In this document: one piece after another, positions 26,268 through 33,289 of the stretch
Position numbering within the stretch: position 1 is the first letter of the stretch
Layout of the letters: each line of letters begins with the position of its first letter
Notes under the pieces: generated by a model
Told to the model about the DNA's origin: nothing
The model's input: only the letters and a program-made list of their open reading frames with translations
Database searches by the model: none
Source: an uncultured Lachnospiraceae bacterium
GTDB taxonomy: Bacteria > Bacillota > Clostridia > Lachnospirales > Lachnospiraceae
Direction of reading: 5' to 3'
Length of the DNA: 64,000 bases
Assembly: GCA_900317555.1 (NCBI GenBank)
Contig: ONHF01000001.1
Coordinates: forward strand, 1-64,000
Made by a program: the position numbers and the translations under genes

Positions 26268-27641
26268 TTAAATGCCAAAATCCGGAATCGAAGCAAAACC
26301 CTTCGCGAGATCCGCATCCGTAGGAATATAGTCTGTCATCATACCATCATTGAACTGCTGGTAAGCAGTCATATCAAAGTATCCAGTTCCTGTAAGGCCG
26401 AAGAGAATGGTTTTCTCCTCGCCGGTCTCCTTACAGCGAAGAGCCTCATCAATTGCGGCCCGGATCGCGTGGCTTGATTCCGGCGCGGGGAGCGTACCTT
26501 CGGTTCTCGCGAACAGTTCCGCCGCCCGGAAAACAGACGTCTGCTCCACCGAAACAGCCCGCATATAGCCGTCATGATAAAGCTGTGAGAGAATCGGGCT
26601 CATACCATGATAGCGGAGGCCGCCGGCATGGTTCGGAGAAGGAATGAAATCATGTCCGAGCGTGTACATCTTCGCGATCGGCGTGACCATGCCGGTATCG
26701 CAGAAGTCATAAACAAATTTCCCTCTGGTCAGTGACGGGCAGGATGCCGGTTCAACCGCGACAATATCATAATCCGCTTCGCCGCGGAGCTTCTCTCCCA
26801 TAAACGGAGCAATCAGTCCGCCCAGATTCGATCCGCCGCCTGCACAGCCGATCACAACGTCGGGCTTGATACCGAGCTTGTCGAGGGCTGTTTTGGCTTC
26901 AAGACCGATGATACTCTGATGCAGAATAACCTGATTCAGCACCGAGCCGAGCACATAGCGATAGCCTTCCGAATGTGTCGCAACTTCAACTGCCTCTGAA
27001 ATCGCGCAGCCGAGCGAGCCGGTCGTGCCGGGGTGCTCCTGCAGAATTTTGCGTCCGATCTCCGTCGTGTCAGACGGCGAAGGAGTTACGGAAGCTCCGT
27101 ACGTTCGCATCACTTCGCGGCGGAACGGCTTCTGTTCGTAGGAGACCTTGACCATGTATACTTTGCAGTCGAGATGGAAAAACGCGCAAGCCATGGACAG
27201 CGCAGTCCCCCACTGGCCGGCACCGGTTTCCGTTGTCACACCCTTAAGGCCCTGCTTCTTCGCGTAATATGCCTGCGCAATCGCGGAGTTCAGCTTATGG
27301 CTGCCGGAAGTATTGTTGCCTTCAAACTTATAGTAAATGTGTGCCGGCGTGTCCAGCGCCTTCTCCAGAAATTCGGCGTGAACGAGCGGCGACGGACGGT
27401 ACATCTTGTAGAAATTGTAGATTTCGTCAGGAATTTCAAACTCTCTGGTTGTGTTGTCCAGTTCCTGTTTTACCAGATCCTCGCAGAAAACGCCCGACAG
27501 CTCCTGTGCCGTCATCGGCTGCAGAGTCCCGGGATTGAGGAGCGGAGCAGGCTTGTTTTTCATATCCGCGCGGAGATTGTACCATGCCTTCGGAATTTCG
27601 TTTTCTTCAAGATAGGTTTTGTAAGGGGTGTTCTGGATCAT
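26268..27641 (-). CDS. trpB2: TrpB2-type tryptophan synthase beta chain
   Basis: The 457-residue protein is longer than TrpB1 and has the TrpB2 layout. The PLP lysine lies in KFEGNNTSGSHKLNSA, the ammonia or indole pocket in TETGAGQWGTALS, and the phosphate-binding loop in IGCAGGGSNLGG. It converts indole and serine to tryptophan. No trpA or other trp gene is near, which suggests salvage of indole. AAAGGAG precedes ATG 27641. A T-box leader upstream links expression to uncharged tRNA, presumably tRNA-Trp. Confidence 0.92.
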   Translation of the reverse strand: MIQNTPYKTYLEENEIPKAWYNLRADMKNKPAPLLNPGTLQPMTAQELSGVFCEDLVKQELDNTTREFEIPDEIYNFYKMYRPSPLVHAEFLEKALDTPAHIYYKFEGNNTSGSHKLNSAIAQAYYAKKQGLKGVTTETGAGQWGTALSMACAFFHLDCKVYMVKVSYEQKPFRREVMRTYGASVTPSPSDTTEIGRKILQEHPGTTGSLGCAISEAVEVATHSEGYRYVLGSVLNQVILHQSIIGLEAKTALDKLGIKPDVVIGCAGGGSNLGGLIAPFMGEKLRGEADYDIVAVEPASCPSLTRGKFVYDFCDTGMVTPIAKMYTLGHDFIPSPNHAGGLRYHGMSPILSQLYHDGYMRAVSVEQTSVFRAAELFARTEGTLPAPESSHAIRAAIDEALRCKETGEEKTILFGLTGTGYFDMTAYQQFNDGMMTDYIPTDADLAKGFASIPDFGI

Positions 27642-27696
27642 GATGGTGCTCCTTTCTTTGTTTTGCCGGCTGTACCGGCGCTGCATCCCGGACGAC

Positions 27697-27960
27697 AAAA
27701 AAGCTCTCGTCCAGCTACGTTTTCGTAGGGACAAGAGCTTGAATACTCCTGCGGTGCCACCCTGGTTGGTGCGTCAAAACACACCCGCTCATGCATACTA
27801 TCATATGCAGGAAGTTGATTACGGAGATCCGCCTCCGTCTCACCTACTGAACGTGCAGCCCAGTTCGGATTGCCCTCGGAAGCCCATTCGGAATACATTT
27901 CCTGCTGCCGTCACACTATCGGCAGCTCCCTGAAAGGAAAGCGGCATTCTTACTATTTCT
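27697..27960 (-). promoter_or_regulatory. T-box leader of trpB2
   Basis: On the minus strand the conserved antiterminator bulge AGGGTGGCACCGC (about 27751-27764) is followed by the terminator AAGCTCTTGTCC..GGACGAGAGCTT and six T (27740-27697). Stem I lies upstream (about 27960-27800). It contains several TGG triplets that could be the Trp specifier, but I could not fix the specifier loop with certainty. Confidence 0.88.
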
Positions 27961-27979
27961 TCCTCAACGGTTTAAAGCG

Positions 27980-28008
27980 ATGATACATTAAAACGATGAT
28001 ACTGTCAA
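27980..28008 (-). promoter_or_regulatory. Promoter of the T-box-trpB2 unit
   Basis: On the minus strand, TTGACA (28008-28003) and TATCAT (27985-27980) are separated by 17 bases. Confidence 0.75.
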
Positions 28009-28030
28009 CCACTTTTTTCCGTGGAAAACA

Positions 28031-28063
28031 AAAAGACATCTGAACAATTACCGTTCAGATGTC
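28031..28063 (-). terminator. Strong terminator on the minus strand at the left edge of the prophage
   Basis: GACATCTGAAC/GTTCAGATGTC form a perfect 11-bp stem, followed on the minus strand by TTTTTG. Before prophage insertion it would have lain just downstream of the tRNA-Val gene now at 63541, so it may be that gene's original terminator (inference). Confidence 0.8.
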
Positions 28064-28091
28064 CTGCCTGCATGGAGCAGTCGGACTGGTA

Positions 28092-28123
28092 TTCGAACAC
28101 CCCGCGTCCCGTTTGTGTTCGAA
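28092..28123. other. Candidate left attachment site (attL) of the prophage
   Basis: A perfect 9-bp dyad, TTCGAACAC / GTGTTCGAA, with a 14-base spacer. GTGTTCG (28115-28121) recurs in the same orientation at 63517-63523 at the other end. Large serine integrases use imperfect dyads with very short shared cores, so this is a reasonable but unproven candidate. The rest of 28064-28200 has no recognisable gene. Confidence 0.35.
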
Positions 28124-28204
28124 GGGTATTATATCCTCGTTGTGCCATATAGTCACGCAGCATAAAAAGGCGGCGGCGAGGTTCCCGGGAGCCATGCCGC
28201 CGCT

Positions 28205-28235
28205 AAAACGCCGGTGCGTCATGCACCGGCGTTTT
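28205..28235 (-). terminator. Terminator of the prophage late operon
   Basis: A perfect 13-bp inverted repeat (AAAACGCCGGTGC / GCACCGGCGTTTT) with a 5-base loop, three bases after the last small gene. Confidence 0.88.
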
Positions 28236-28237
28236 CT

Positions 28238-28342
28238 TCATTTAAGAGCCTCATTGATCGCCTGGGCGAAGACCGCGGCGCCGATCCACGAGACGACGCC
28301 GAGACCGGCAACGATCGCCGCGGCTATAAGCGCCGCGCTCAT
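28238..28342 (-). CDS. Small hydrophobic peptide at the end of the lysis module
   Basis: A 34-codon ORF whose ATG overlaps the endolysin stop (ATGA). The peptide is one hydrophobic span (LIAAAIVAGLGVVSWIGAAVF) with a short polar tail. Its position after endolysin and holin suggests a lysis-related or accessory holin peptide. No clear ribosome site is visible; it would rely on coupling. Confidence 0.5.
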   Translation of the reverse strand: MSAALIAAAIVAGLGVVSWIGAAVFAQAINEALK

Positions 28343-29028
28343 GATTTCAGGAGGCGATTAACCGCCGCCTGCACCGCCGCATAGCTATAGCCTGCTGCCT
28401 CGAGTCTCTTTTTCCTGTCAGACCCGTTTCCCCATTTCCCGGCAATGACTTCCCGGGCTATCGCCTCGACTCCGGATTTTTCCAGCGCGGCCCGGGTAAT
28501 CGGCACGACCGCAGTCCCGTTTGTTAAATTGATTGCGGTATGATGCGCATCGTTGAGCAGAATGTCCCCGCGTCTGAGGTACTTGTCAGACGTGAGATAC
28601 TTGCTCGCCGTGAGTACCTGAAATCCTGCCGTTCGGAATCCGGTCCGCATGTTGCCGGTATAGGTTGCGCTGAGATGCTTGAGGTTATTAACACCCAGTA
28701 GCTCACCCGCGGCCCGCACAATCGAGATCACGCCTGCGGAGCAGTCTGCCTCGCACGGTGTCGTTATCTTCGCCGGTCGGTAGCCGGCTGCCTGGAGCTG
28801 CTTCCAGAAGCTCCATCGCTCGGCCTGATCATAGCCGATGAGATCATTGTGCGCGGCTTCCTCGCCCAGCTGAGCAATCAGCTCGCGCACTGTTTTATCG
28901 GGGTGTCTGAGGATACAAGTCCACGGACGGTTATACCATGGAAGGACGGCCCATTCGGTCCCCGTTTGATCGCCTGCCGTGCCGCCGCTATATTTGCCAT
29001 GCTCGTCGTGTCCGCTGTTTGCGATCAT
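28339..29028 (-). CDS. Phage endolysin with NlpC/P60-like domain and Cpl-7 wall-binding domain
   Basis: ATG 29028 is chosen because it directly follows the holin stop; the longer upstream frame is antisense noise. The roughly 229-residue protein has a catalytic part with Cys in CEADCSAGVISIVRA and His in LLNDAHHTAIN, as in NlpC/P60 peptidases. A C-terminal Cpl-7 (CW_7) domain follows: EVIAGKWGNGSDRKKRLEAAGY, then AVQAAVNRLL. It would cut peptidoglycan at lysis. Confidence 0.85.
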   Translation of the reverse strand: MIANSGHDEHGKYSGGTAGDQTGTEWAVLPWYNRPWTCILRHPDKTVRELIAQLGEEAAHNDLIGYDQAERWSFWKQLQAAGYRPAKITTPCEADCSAGVISIVRAAGELLGVNNLKHLSATYTGNMRTGFRTAGFQVLTASKYLTSDKYLRRGDILLNDAHHTAINLTNGTAVVPITRAALEKSGVEAIAREVIAGKWGNGSDRKKRLEAAGYSYAAVQAAVNRLLKS

Positions 29029-29029
29029 A

Positions 29030-29239
29030 TCAATCACCCACTTCCCTGTTGTAATTTTTGGTTGAGATCCCGAGCAGCGCGCCCAGGAAGACGTCGACCG
29101 CTGAGATCGTGCCGGTGATCTCGGTGCCATGCGGGAGGCCCCAGATTCCGGCGAGAGCAGCGTAAAGTGTAGCCGCTGCCGGCAGCGCGATCTGTGCAAT
29201 CCATTTCAGCTTGTCATAGGTTTCATTTTTCAAGGTCAT
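29030..29239 (-). CDS. Phage holin (Dp-1-like)
   Basis: The 69-residue protein has two hydrophobic spans (IALPAAATLYAALAGIWGLP and ISAVDVFLGALLGIS) and matches small holins found beside Cpl-7 endolysins. It would form membrane lesions that release the endolysin. It overlaps the upstream gene by four bases. Confidence 0.85.
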   Translation of the reverse strand: MTLKNETYDKLKWIAQIALPAAATLYAALAGIWGLPHGTEITGTISAVDVFLGALLGISTKNYNREVGD

Positions 29240-29619
29240 AGCTCATACTCCTTTCGCTTGATCTCAATGTCGCGCCGATCTGCCTCGTCGTCGGCGATGA
29301 TCGGCAGTTTTTCGCAAGCTTCATAGCCGGCTTTCCCGTCTCCATTTCCGCCCATTGCACGGTATGGAGCATATAAGCCGGCAAGGTTTGCCATTTCTGT
29401 TTGTGTGATTCCTCCGCGGCGGATGAACTTGCGCGTGAGGTATGCAATCTTATCGTGGCCTAGAGCAAGGATCATCCGACTTGTCTCGCTCTGGGCTTCT
29501 TCTTCCTTTTGTTTTTTCATATCATGCCGCGATACAAAAAACGTTATGAGCGAGACGACGCCGCCTGAGCTCAGTGCCGAGATGATCGCGATCGTAAGTG
29601 TCTGCCAGAATGGCGTCAT
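29236..29619 (-). CDS. Phage membrane-anchored protein of the lysis region
   Basis: The 127-residue protein has one N-terminal hydrophobic span (ISALSSGGVVSLITFFV), a charged linker (MKKQKEEEAQSE), then a soluble part (GHDKIAYLTRKFIRRGGIT, YAPYRAMGGNGDGKAGYE). Proteins of this form lie directly before the holin in many clostridial siphoviruses. Role unknown; it could be a regulator of lysis. Confidence 0.7.
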   Translation of the reverse strand: MTPFWQTLTIAIISALSSGGVVSLITFFVSRHDMKKQKEEEAQSETSRMILALGHDKIAYLTRKFIRRGGITQTEMANLAGLYAPYRAMGGNGDGKAGYEACEKLPIIADDEADRRDIEIKRKEYEL

Positions 29620-29795
29620 AGGTTGTCCTCCGCGTGATACGCCGCCGCGTATTCTTCCTCGGCCTGAGTAAGCTCGCGGAACATAGCGACCTCGGTAAGC
29701 AGCCGTATGATAACGCGCGACTGCTTACTGATTGTCTCTTGCTGTGTCATCGCGAGCTCGGCGAGGTTAATCCTTGTCGGTGTTTGCGTTGACAT
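29616..29795 (-). CDS. Small phage protein
   Basis: A 59-codon gene. The start is preceded by AGGAGG within the upstream gene, and its stop overlaps the next start (ATGA). The peptide is helical (LLTEVAMFRELTQAEEEYAAAY). Unknown function; tight packing in the late operon supports it as real. Confidence 0.65.
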   Translation of the reverse strand: MSTQTPTRINLAELAMTQQETISKQSRVIIRLLTEVAMFRELTQAEEEYAAAYHAEDNL

Positions 29796-29916
29796 AGTCC
29801 TTTACGGCCTCCTGGAGATTACTGAGCTTCGGAACGTCCTCGAGCGTGCAGTCACCAGCGATGACTCTGCGGCCCCAGATGCGGACAAGGCCGCTATTCT
29901 GTGTGAATGTAATCAT
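29767..29916 (-). CDS. Small phage protein
   Basis: A 49-codon gene with a strong ribosome site (GGGAGG). The peptide starts MITFTQNSGLVRIWGRRVI and has VPKLSNLQEAVKDYV near its end. It resembles XkdX-like small tail-operon proteins only in size and place. It overlaps the next gene by 29 bp. Confidence 0.65.
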   Translation of the reverse strand: MITFTQNSGLVRIWGRRVIAGDCTLEDVPKLSNLQEAVKDYVNANTDKD

Positions 29917-29937
29917 GTTATGCTACCTCCCTTCCTT

Positions 29938-30273
29938 TTACTGTGAGATCGACGCGATGAGCTCGGTGAGCTCGGCGATCGCGTTGTTTGCGTCGGTGAG
30001 CTGAGACTTGAGCGCGGCGGCCTGGATCTCCGCGTCGGTCAGATCGCGGAGGCAGAGCCACCACTTGCCGCCGTCCTGAGTAATCTGAACGAGGCTCATC
30101 TGTCCGTGCTCCTCGACGGATCCGTCGGATCCCTTGACCGTCACCTTGGAGAGCTTACCCTCGATGTCGGCCGCCTTGAGCTCGGTGCTGCTGATAAAGC
30201 TGTTCCCGTTGAGCTCGAGGCTCTTGATCTGTGTGTCATCATCCAAAACAATTGTGAATGTCCTTTTCGCCAT
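29938..30273 (-). CDS. Phage hypothetical protein directly after the DGR reverse transcriptase
   Basis: The 111-residue protein begins MAKRTFTIVLDDDTQIKSLELNG and ends in a coiled coil (AALKSQLTDANNAIAELTELI). GGAAGGAGG precedes the ATG. The upstream reverse transcriptase frame has no stop before this gene, so its first 133 bp lie inside that ORF. Function unknown. Confidence 0.7.
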   Translation of the reverse strand: MAKRTFTIVLDDDTQIKSLELNGNSFISSTELKAADIEGKLSKVTVKGSDGSVEEHGQMSLVQITQDGGKWWLCLRDLTDAEIQAAALKSQLTDANNAIAELTELIASISQ

Positions 30274-31442
30274 GTTGGCCTCCTTCCGAACAATTCATAA
30301 AATAGACCCGCGAGCTTATAAATCTGTCCGTGGGTCATATACTTATAGTGCCCACCGAGCCACGACTTGAAGGCGTTTTCTATCGCGGGGTACTCAAGAC
30401 GACCCGCCTCGAGGAGTCTCTTATATGCCTTGAGTTTTCTCCGCTCCCGGGTGATCGCTTTCGGATTGATCCGGCGCTCGATCCTCCCGGTCTCGGTCAG
30501 TCGGTACGACACCTGGAGGTGTCGGAACGGTTTGCTGATTTTTGTGATCCTTGTCTTTTTCACGTTTACGATGAGCCCTTGCCGGGCGGCGGTGTCTGAG
30601 AGACCCGCACGCAGCTCCTCCAGGTCGTCCCGGTCCTCGTTGATCGCGTAGGAGTCGTCGGTGTACCGGGCGTAGAGCTTTTCGCCCTGGACGATCTTCG
30701 CGTAGTTGTCCCACGGGATCGGGAACGAGATCCCGACGTTCTGAGACGGTTGCGCTCCGATGTCGACGCCCTTTGGTAGATAGCGCCGGCCGGTGAGCTC
30801 GGCGCCGGGCACGTTCGCATTGATGAGCGGGTCGACCTTCTCGGTCATGAACCTCCGGATCTCGTCCTCGGTGAACCGGGAGACGTCGACCTCGTAGGTC
30901 TTGAATATTTTCCGCAAGAGCCGGATCGTGTAGGCCACGGTCTCCGGATCGACATCGGCCTTAATGAGCAGCGTGCCTGTGTCAGCGAGGCACACCGAAT
31001 GCCGGATGTTCGCGTAATAGCCCGAGAAATCAAAGAGCTCGATCCACCCGCCGTTCGTTCCGTGCGTCGCATAATAGCGGCGGAGATGCTCGACGAGGCG
31101 TCGGCGTTCAAAGTCGACGCCCTTGCCCTTTTGGCTTGCCGAGTTGTCAAAGATGAGAAACTTAGCAGCCGCGGGCGTTAGGACGTCATCGCATAAAACG
31201 TGGTAGAGACTTTTGTCCCTCATTACGTTGCTCGATATGTACCGGGCATGGCCTCGTTCACTGATGAGGAACTTGTGCCCGGTTTGTGGCTCGTAGGTTC
31301 CTTTCTCAAGGTCGTCCGCGAGTCGTGCTGTTTCCAGTAATTGATTGCAGCGGTAGCGCTGAGTCGTCTGCTTGAACTTGCTCCCGCGCATCGCCTTTGT
31401 GCCGCCCTCATAGAGGGCATTCATGTCAAAAAATACAATCAT
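30141..31442 (-). CDS. DGR reverse transcriptase
   Basis: It copies the template RNA with errors at adenines and directs the cDNA into the variable repeats. The catalytic palm is visible as ELFDFSGYYANIRHS, the DGR-type motif VDIGAQPSQNVGISFP (SQ where group II introns have QG), and the active site LYARYTDDSYAIN. A C-terminal thumb follows (KPFRHLQVSYRLTETG, NPKAITRERRKLKAYKR). ATG 31442 gives about 433 residues; 31424 and 31391 are alternatives, the last with a GAGGGCGG site. Recognisable RT sequence ends near 30300. The last 44 codons overlap the next gene and look like readthrough. Confidence 0.93.
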   Translation of the reverse strand: MIVFFDMNALYEGGTKAMRGSKFKQTTQRYRCNQLLETARLADDLEKGTYEPQTGHKFLISERGHARYISSNVMRDKSLYHVLCDDVLTPAAAKFLIFDNSASQKGKGVDFERRRLVEHLRRYYATHGTNGGWIELFDFSGYYANIRHSVCLADTGTLLIKADVDPETVAYTIRLLRKIFKTYEVDVSRFTEDEIRRFMTEKVDPLINANVPGAELTGRRYLPKGVDIGAQPSQNVGISFPIPWDNYAKIVQGEKLYARYTDDSYAINEDRDDLEELRAGLSDTAARQGLIVNVKKTRITKISKPFRHLQVSYRLTETGRIERRINPKAITRERRKLKAYKRLLEAGRLEYPAIENAFKSWLGGHYKYMTHGQIYKLAGLFYELFGRRPTWRKGHSQLFWMMTHRSRASSSTGTALSAAPSSRRPTSRVSSPR

Positions 31443-31579
31443 AAAACCATGCTGAGAGCCGCGGCGGTCGTAACCGGCGGCGTCATGATTGAGGTTTATC
31501 GTCTGGAGATCTCCAGGCGAACGGATGCTCTTTCCTTTCCCATTTCCCCGCGTGGAAACTTGCCCAGGTGCGGGGCTGT

Positions 31580-31674
31580 GAAATCCGGCCGGACCCCGAT
31601 GACGTTCGAGGCGTTCCAGTTGTTCGCATTGCCGTTGTTGTTGACATTGCAGAAATTCGTCGAGGACTGCACGT
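31580..31674 (-). repeat. DGR template repeat (TR)
   Basis: A 95-bp non-coding repeat between avd and the reverse transcriptase. Read as protein on the minus strand it gives FCNVNNNGNANNWNASN, with many AAC/AAT codons that expose adenines. It has 25 adenines on that strand. VR1 differs at 14 of them and VR2 at 13, and there is no difference at any other base within the aligned parts. Confidence 0.96.
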
Positions 31675-31694
31675 ACAAAGAGCACCCGCATTAG

Positions 31695-32219
31695 TTACGC
31701 TTTTAAGTGCGGGAGGAACCGGTTGTCCGACTGCCGGATCTTTTTAATCATTTTGTCGAGGTCGTCGATCTCGAGGACGATGCTCTTGTACCGATTTTTG
31801 TCGGCCGGGAGCTGCTCCGCGATGAACTGGAGCTCGCCTTGGAGTCGATCGCAAGCCTTGAGTGCTTCGTTCCATTCCTGACGGCGGTCGTCGTATTCAA
31901 ATTTCCAAACAGGCCAGATCTTATTCGCGCCGCGGATATGTGCTTCAATGTCGCCGGCGAGATCGTCGACGCGGTTCCGATGCCGTTCAATAAACCACGG
32001 AATGAACCCGGCGTACATTTCCCGGATCTTTGACGCGAGGATATCCTTCTCCTCGCCCTGGAGCCCTTTCGTCGCTTTCTTCACGGCCGCGTCGATATGC
32101 TTTTCACTGAGCCCGAAACTTATGAGGAGCTCCCGGCTCAGTTCTCCGCGGATCGTGATCGCCTTGTCGAGGGCCTCGAGCTTAGACCAGGCGCGTTTGC
32201 TTTTTGGTATGTCTGACAT
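31695..32219 (-). CDS. avd: Accessory variability determinant (Avd)-like protein
   Basis: The 174-residue helical protein lies between the first target gene and the TR, the classical avd position. Its C-terminal 100 residues (IRGANKIWPVWKFEYDDRRQEW, CDRLQGELQFIAEQLPADKN, IDDLDKMIKKIRQSDNRFL) resemble the four-helix Avd/S23-type family of clostridial DGRs. It is longer than the typical 110-130 residues because of an N-terminal extension. Avd binds the RT and template RNA and is needed for cDNA synthesis. GGAGGAATT precedes the ATG. Confidence 0.75.
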   Translation of the reverse strand: MSDIPKSKRAWSKLEALDKAITIRGELSRELLISFGLSEKHIDAAVKKATKGLQGEEKDILASKIREMYAGFIPWFIERHRNRVDDLAGDIEAHIRGANKIWPVWKFEYDDRRQEWNEALKACDRLQGELQFIAEQLPADKNRYKSIVLEIDDLDKMIKKIRQSDNRFLPHLKA

Positions 32220-32231
32220 AATTCCTCCACG

Positions 32232-32250
32232 GGGCGGGACAAGCCCGCCC
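32232..32250 (-). other. Hairpin/cruciform downstream of VR1
   Basis: GGGCGGG / CCCGCCC with a five-base loop (ACAAG on the plus strand), three bases past the target gene stop. The same hairpin follows VR2. In characterised DGRs a hairpin just after the VR is needed for target recognition. Confidence 0.85.
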
Positions 32251-32252
32251 GA

Positions 32253-33215
32253 TTATGCGATTAGGAAAGCCGGCCGGACCCCGACGACGTTCGAGGCGCC
32301 CCAGCAGGCCGCATGGCCGTAGGTGTTGACAAGGCAGAAATTCGGCGAGGACTGCACGTCCCTCAGCCACCAGTTTTCGCGGTTTACAATGAGATCCGGG
32401 CGCGCCTGGAAAAGCGCGATCTGAGACTTGTCGCATCCGACGTCGTAGCCATTGCCGGCCCATGCGACATGGCCGTAGACCATGGCCTGATTCATGAGGT
32501 CGATCTGTCTGTCGTACCAGGACCACCCGGAGCTTGCTCCGTTGCTGACCGCGTTCGCAAGCATATTGCGGTAGGTGAGGACGTGGGATTCGCCGAAATC
32601 GGCCTTTACTGTTGCGAGGGCCTGAGTCAGTCCGTTCGAGACCATGTTCGAGCCGTAGTAGGCCCCGGTCGTTACGTTTGTCGAGTTCATGACGTGGTTA
32701 TAAAAAGACTTGTCCGGGAAAACGAGCATGTGGTGTTTCGTGAGCTCAGTGTCTCCGCAATGGAGTCTGTAGTCTGCGTGACCGGCCCAGTACTTGTGGC
32801 CGTTGATTGTCCAGTAGCCGCCTGTGCGGACCTTGTCAAAGGTTCCGGCGGTGATGTCGGCGCTTTGCTCGGCCGTGAAAGACGTCCCGAGATCATACTC
32901 GTAGATAAAAGAGTTCGCTCGGGACGCTCCGGACGCGGTCAGCATTTTCGTGAGTGACTGGAGCGCGGCGATCGCACGGCCGTTGTCTCCGGTTACGCCC
33001 AGAACCTCGTTAATCGCGGCGATGAGCCCGGTCTTGTCGGTCGTTTTGAGCCCGGAGAGGTCGCCTGTCACGAACTTACTGAGGGCGCTTGCCTTGATCG
33101 ACTTGACCCCGTTGTCGTTATGGACGAGCAAAGTCTCAGAGCCGTCGGTCAGCGCGTCGAGCGTCGGCTCGTCGGTAAACTTCCGGCCGTTTGACACGTC
33201 AATAGTGATTGCCAT
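32253..33215 (-). CDS. DGR target protein 1: tail-associated variable protein
   Basis: The 320-residue protein starts like phage tail or fibre proteins (MAITIDVSNGRKFTDEPTLDALTDGS, then a GLIAAINEVLGV helix). It ends in a DUF6273/C-type-lectin-like domain whose last strands are the variable region (SSPNFCLVNTYGHAACW, then GVRPAFLIA). It lies directly after the tail genes and is probably displayed on the tail tip, where variation would change receptor binding. About 12 residue positions are open to DGR change. A hairpin separates it from the tail gene upstream. Confidence 0.9.
   Translation of the reverse strand: MAITIDVSNGRKFTDEPTLDALTDGSETLLVHNDNGVKSIKASALSKFVTGDLSGLKTTDKTGLIAAINEVLGVTGDNGRAIAALQSLTKMLTASGASRANSFIYEYDLGTSFTAEQSADITAGTFDKVRTGGYWTINGHKYWAGHADYRLHCGDTELTKHHMLVFPDKSFYNHVMNSTNVTTGAYYGSNMVSNGLTQALATVKADFGESHVLTYRNMLANAVSNGASSGWSWYDRQIDLMNQAMVYGHVAWAGNGYDVGCDKSQIALFQARPDLIVNRENWWLRDVQSSPNFCLVNTYGHAACWGASNVVGVRPAFLIA
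32265..32359 (-). repeat. DGR variable repeat 1 (VR1)
   Basis: Aligns without gaps to the TR at 31580-31674 (offset 685). There are fourteen substitutions, all at TR adenines of the coding strand. The repeat ends four codons before the stop. Confidence 0.96.
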
Positions 33216-33250
33216 AATTTGCCTCCTTTTTTGGCTTGTACTTAATCAAA

Positions 33251-33279
33251 CGACCGCCCGGGAGAACCCGAGGCGGTCG
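33251..33279 (-). terminator. Hairpin between tail gene and DGR cassette
   Basis: CGACCGCC / GGCGGTCG with inner CGGG/CCCG pairs. On the minus strand it is followed by TTTGATT. It may end the structural transcript or reduce flow into the DGR genes. Confidence 0.6.
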
Positions 33280-33289
33280 ATGTTACCGT

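Noticed and set aside
28064-28125. Possible tRNA or tmRNA 3' end (minus strand, TTCGAAT-like T-loop)
   Set aside because: The T-stem does not pair around the loop and no matching acceptor or anticodon arm is found. It is better seen as part of an attachment-like dyad.
30141-31442. Reverse transcriptase as a group II intron or retron enzyme
   Set aside because: No intron domain V-like fold, maturase or endonuclease domain or msr/msd was seen. The TR/VR pair with adenine-only changes and the SQ motif place it with DGRs.
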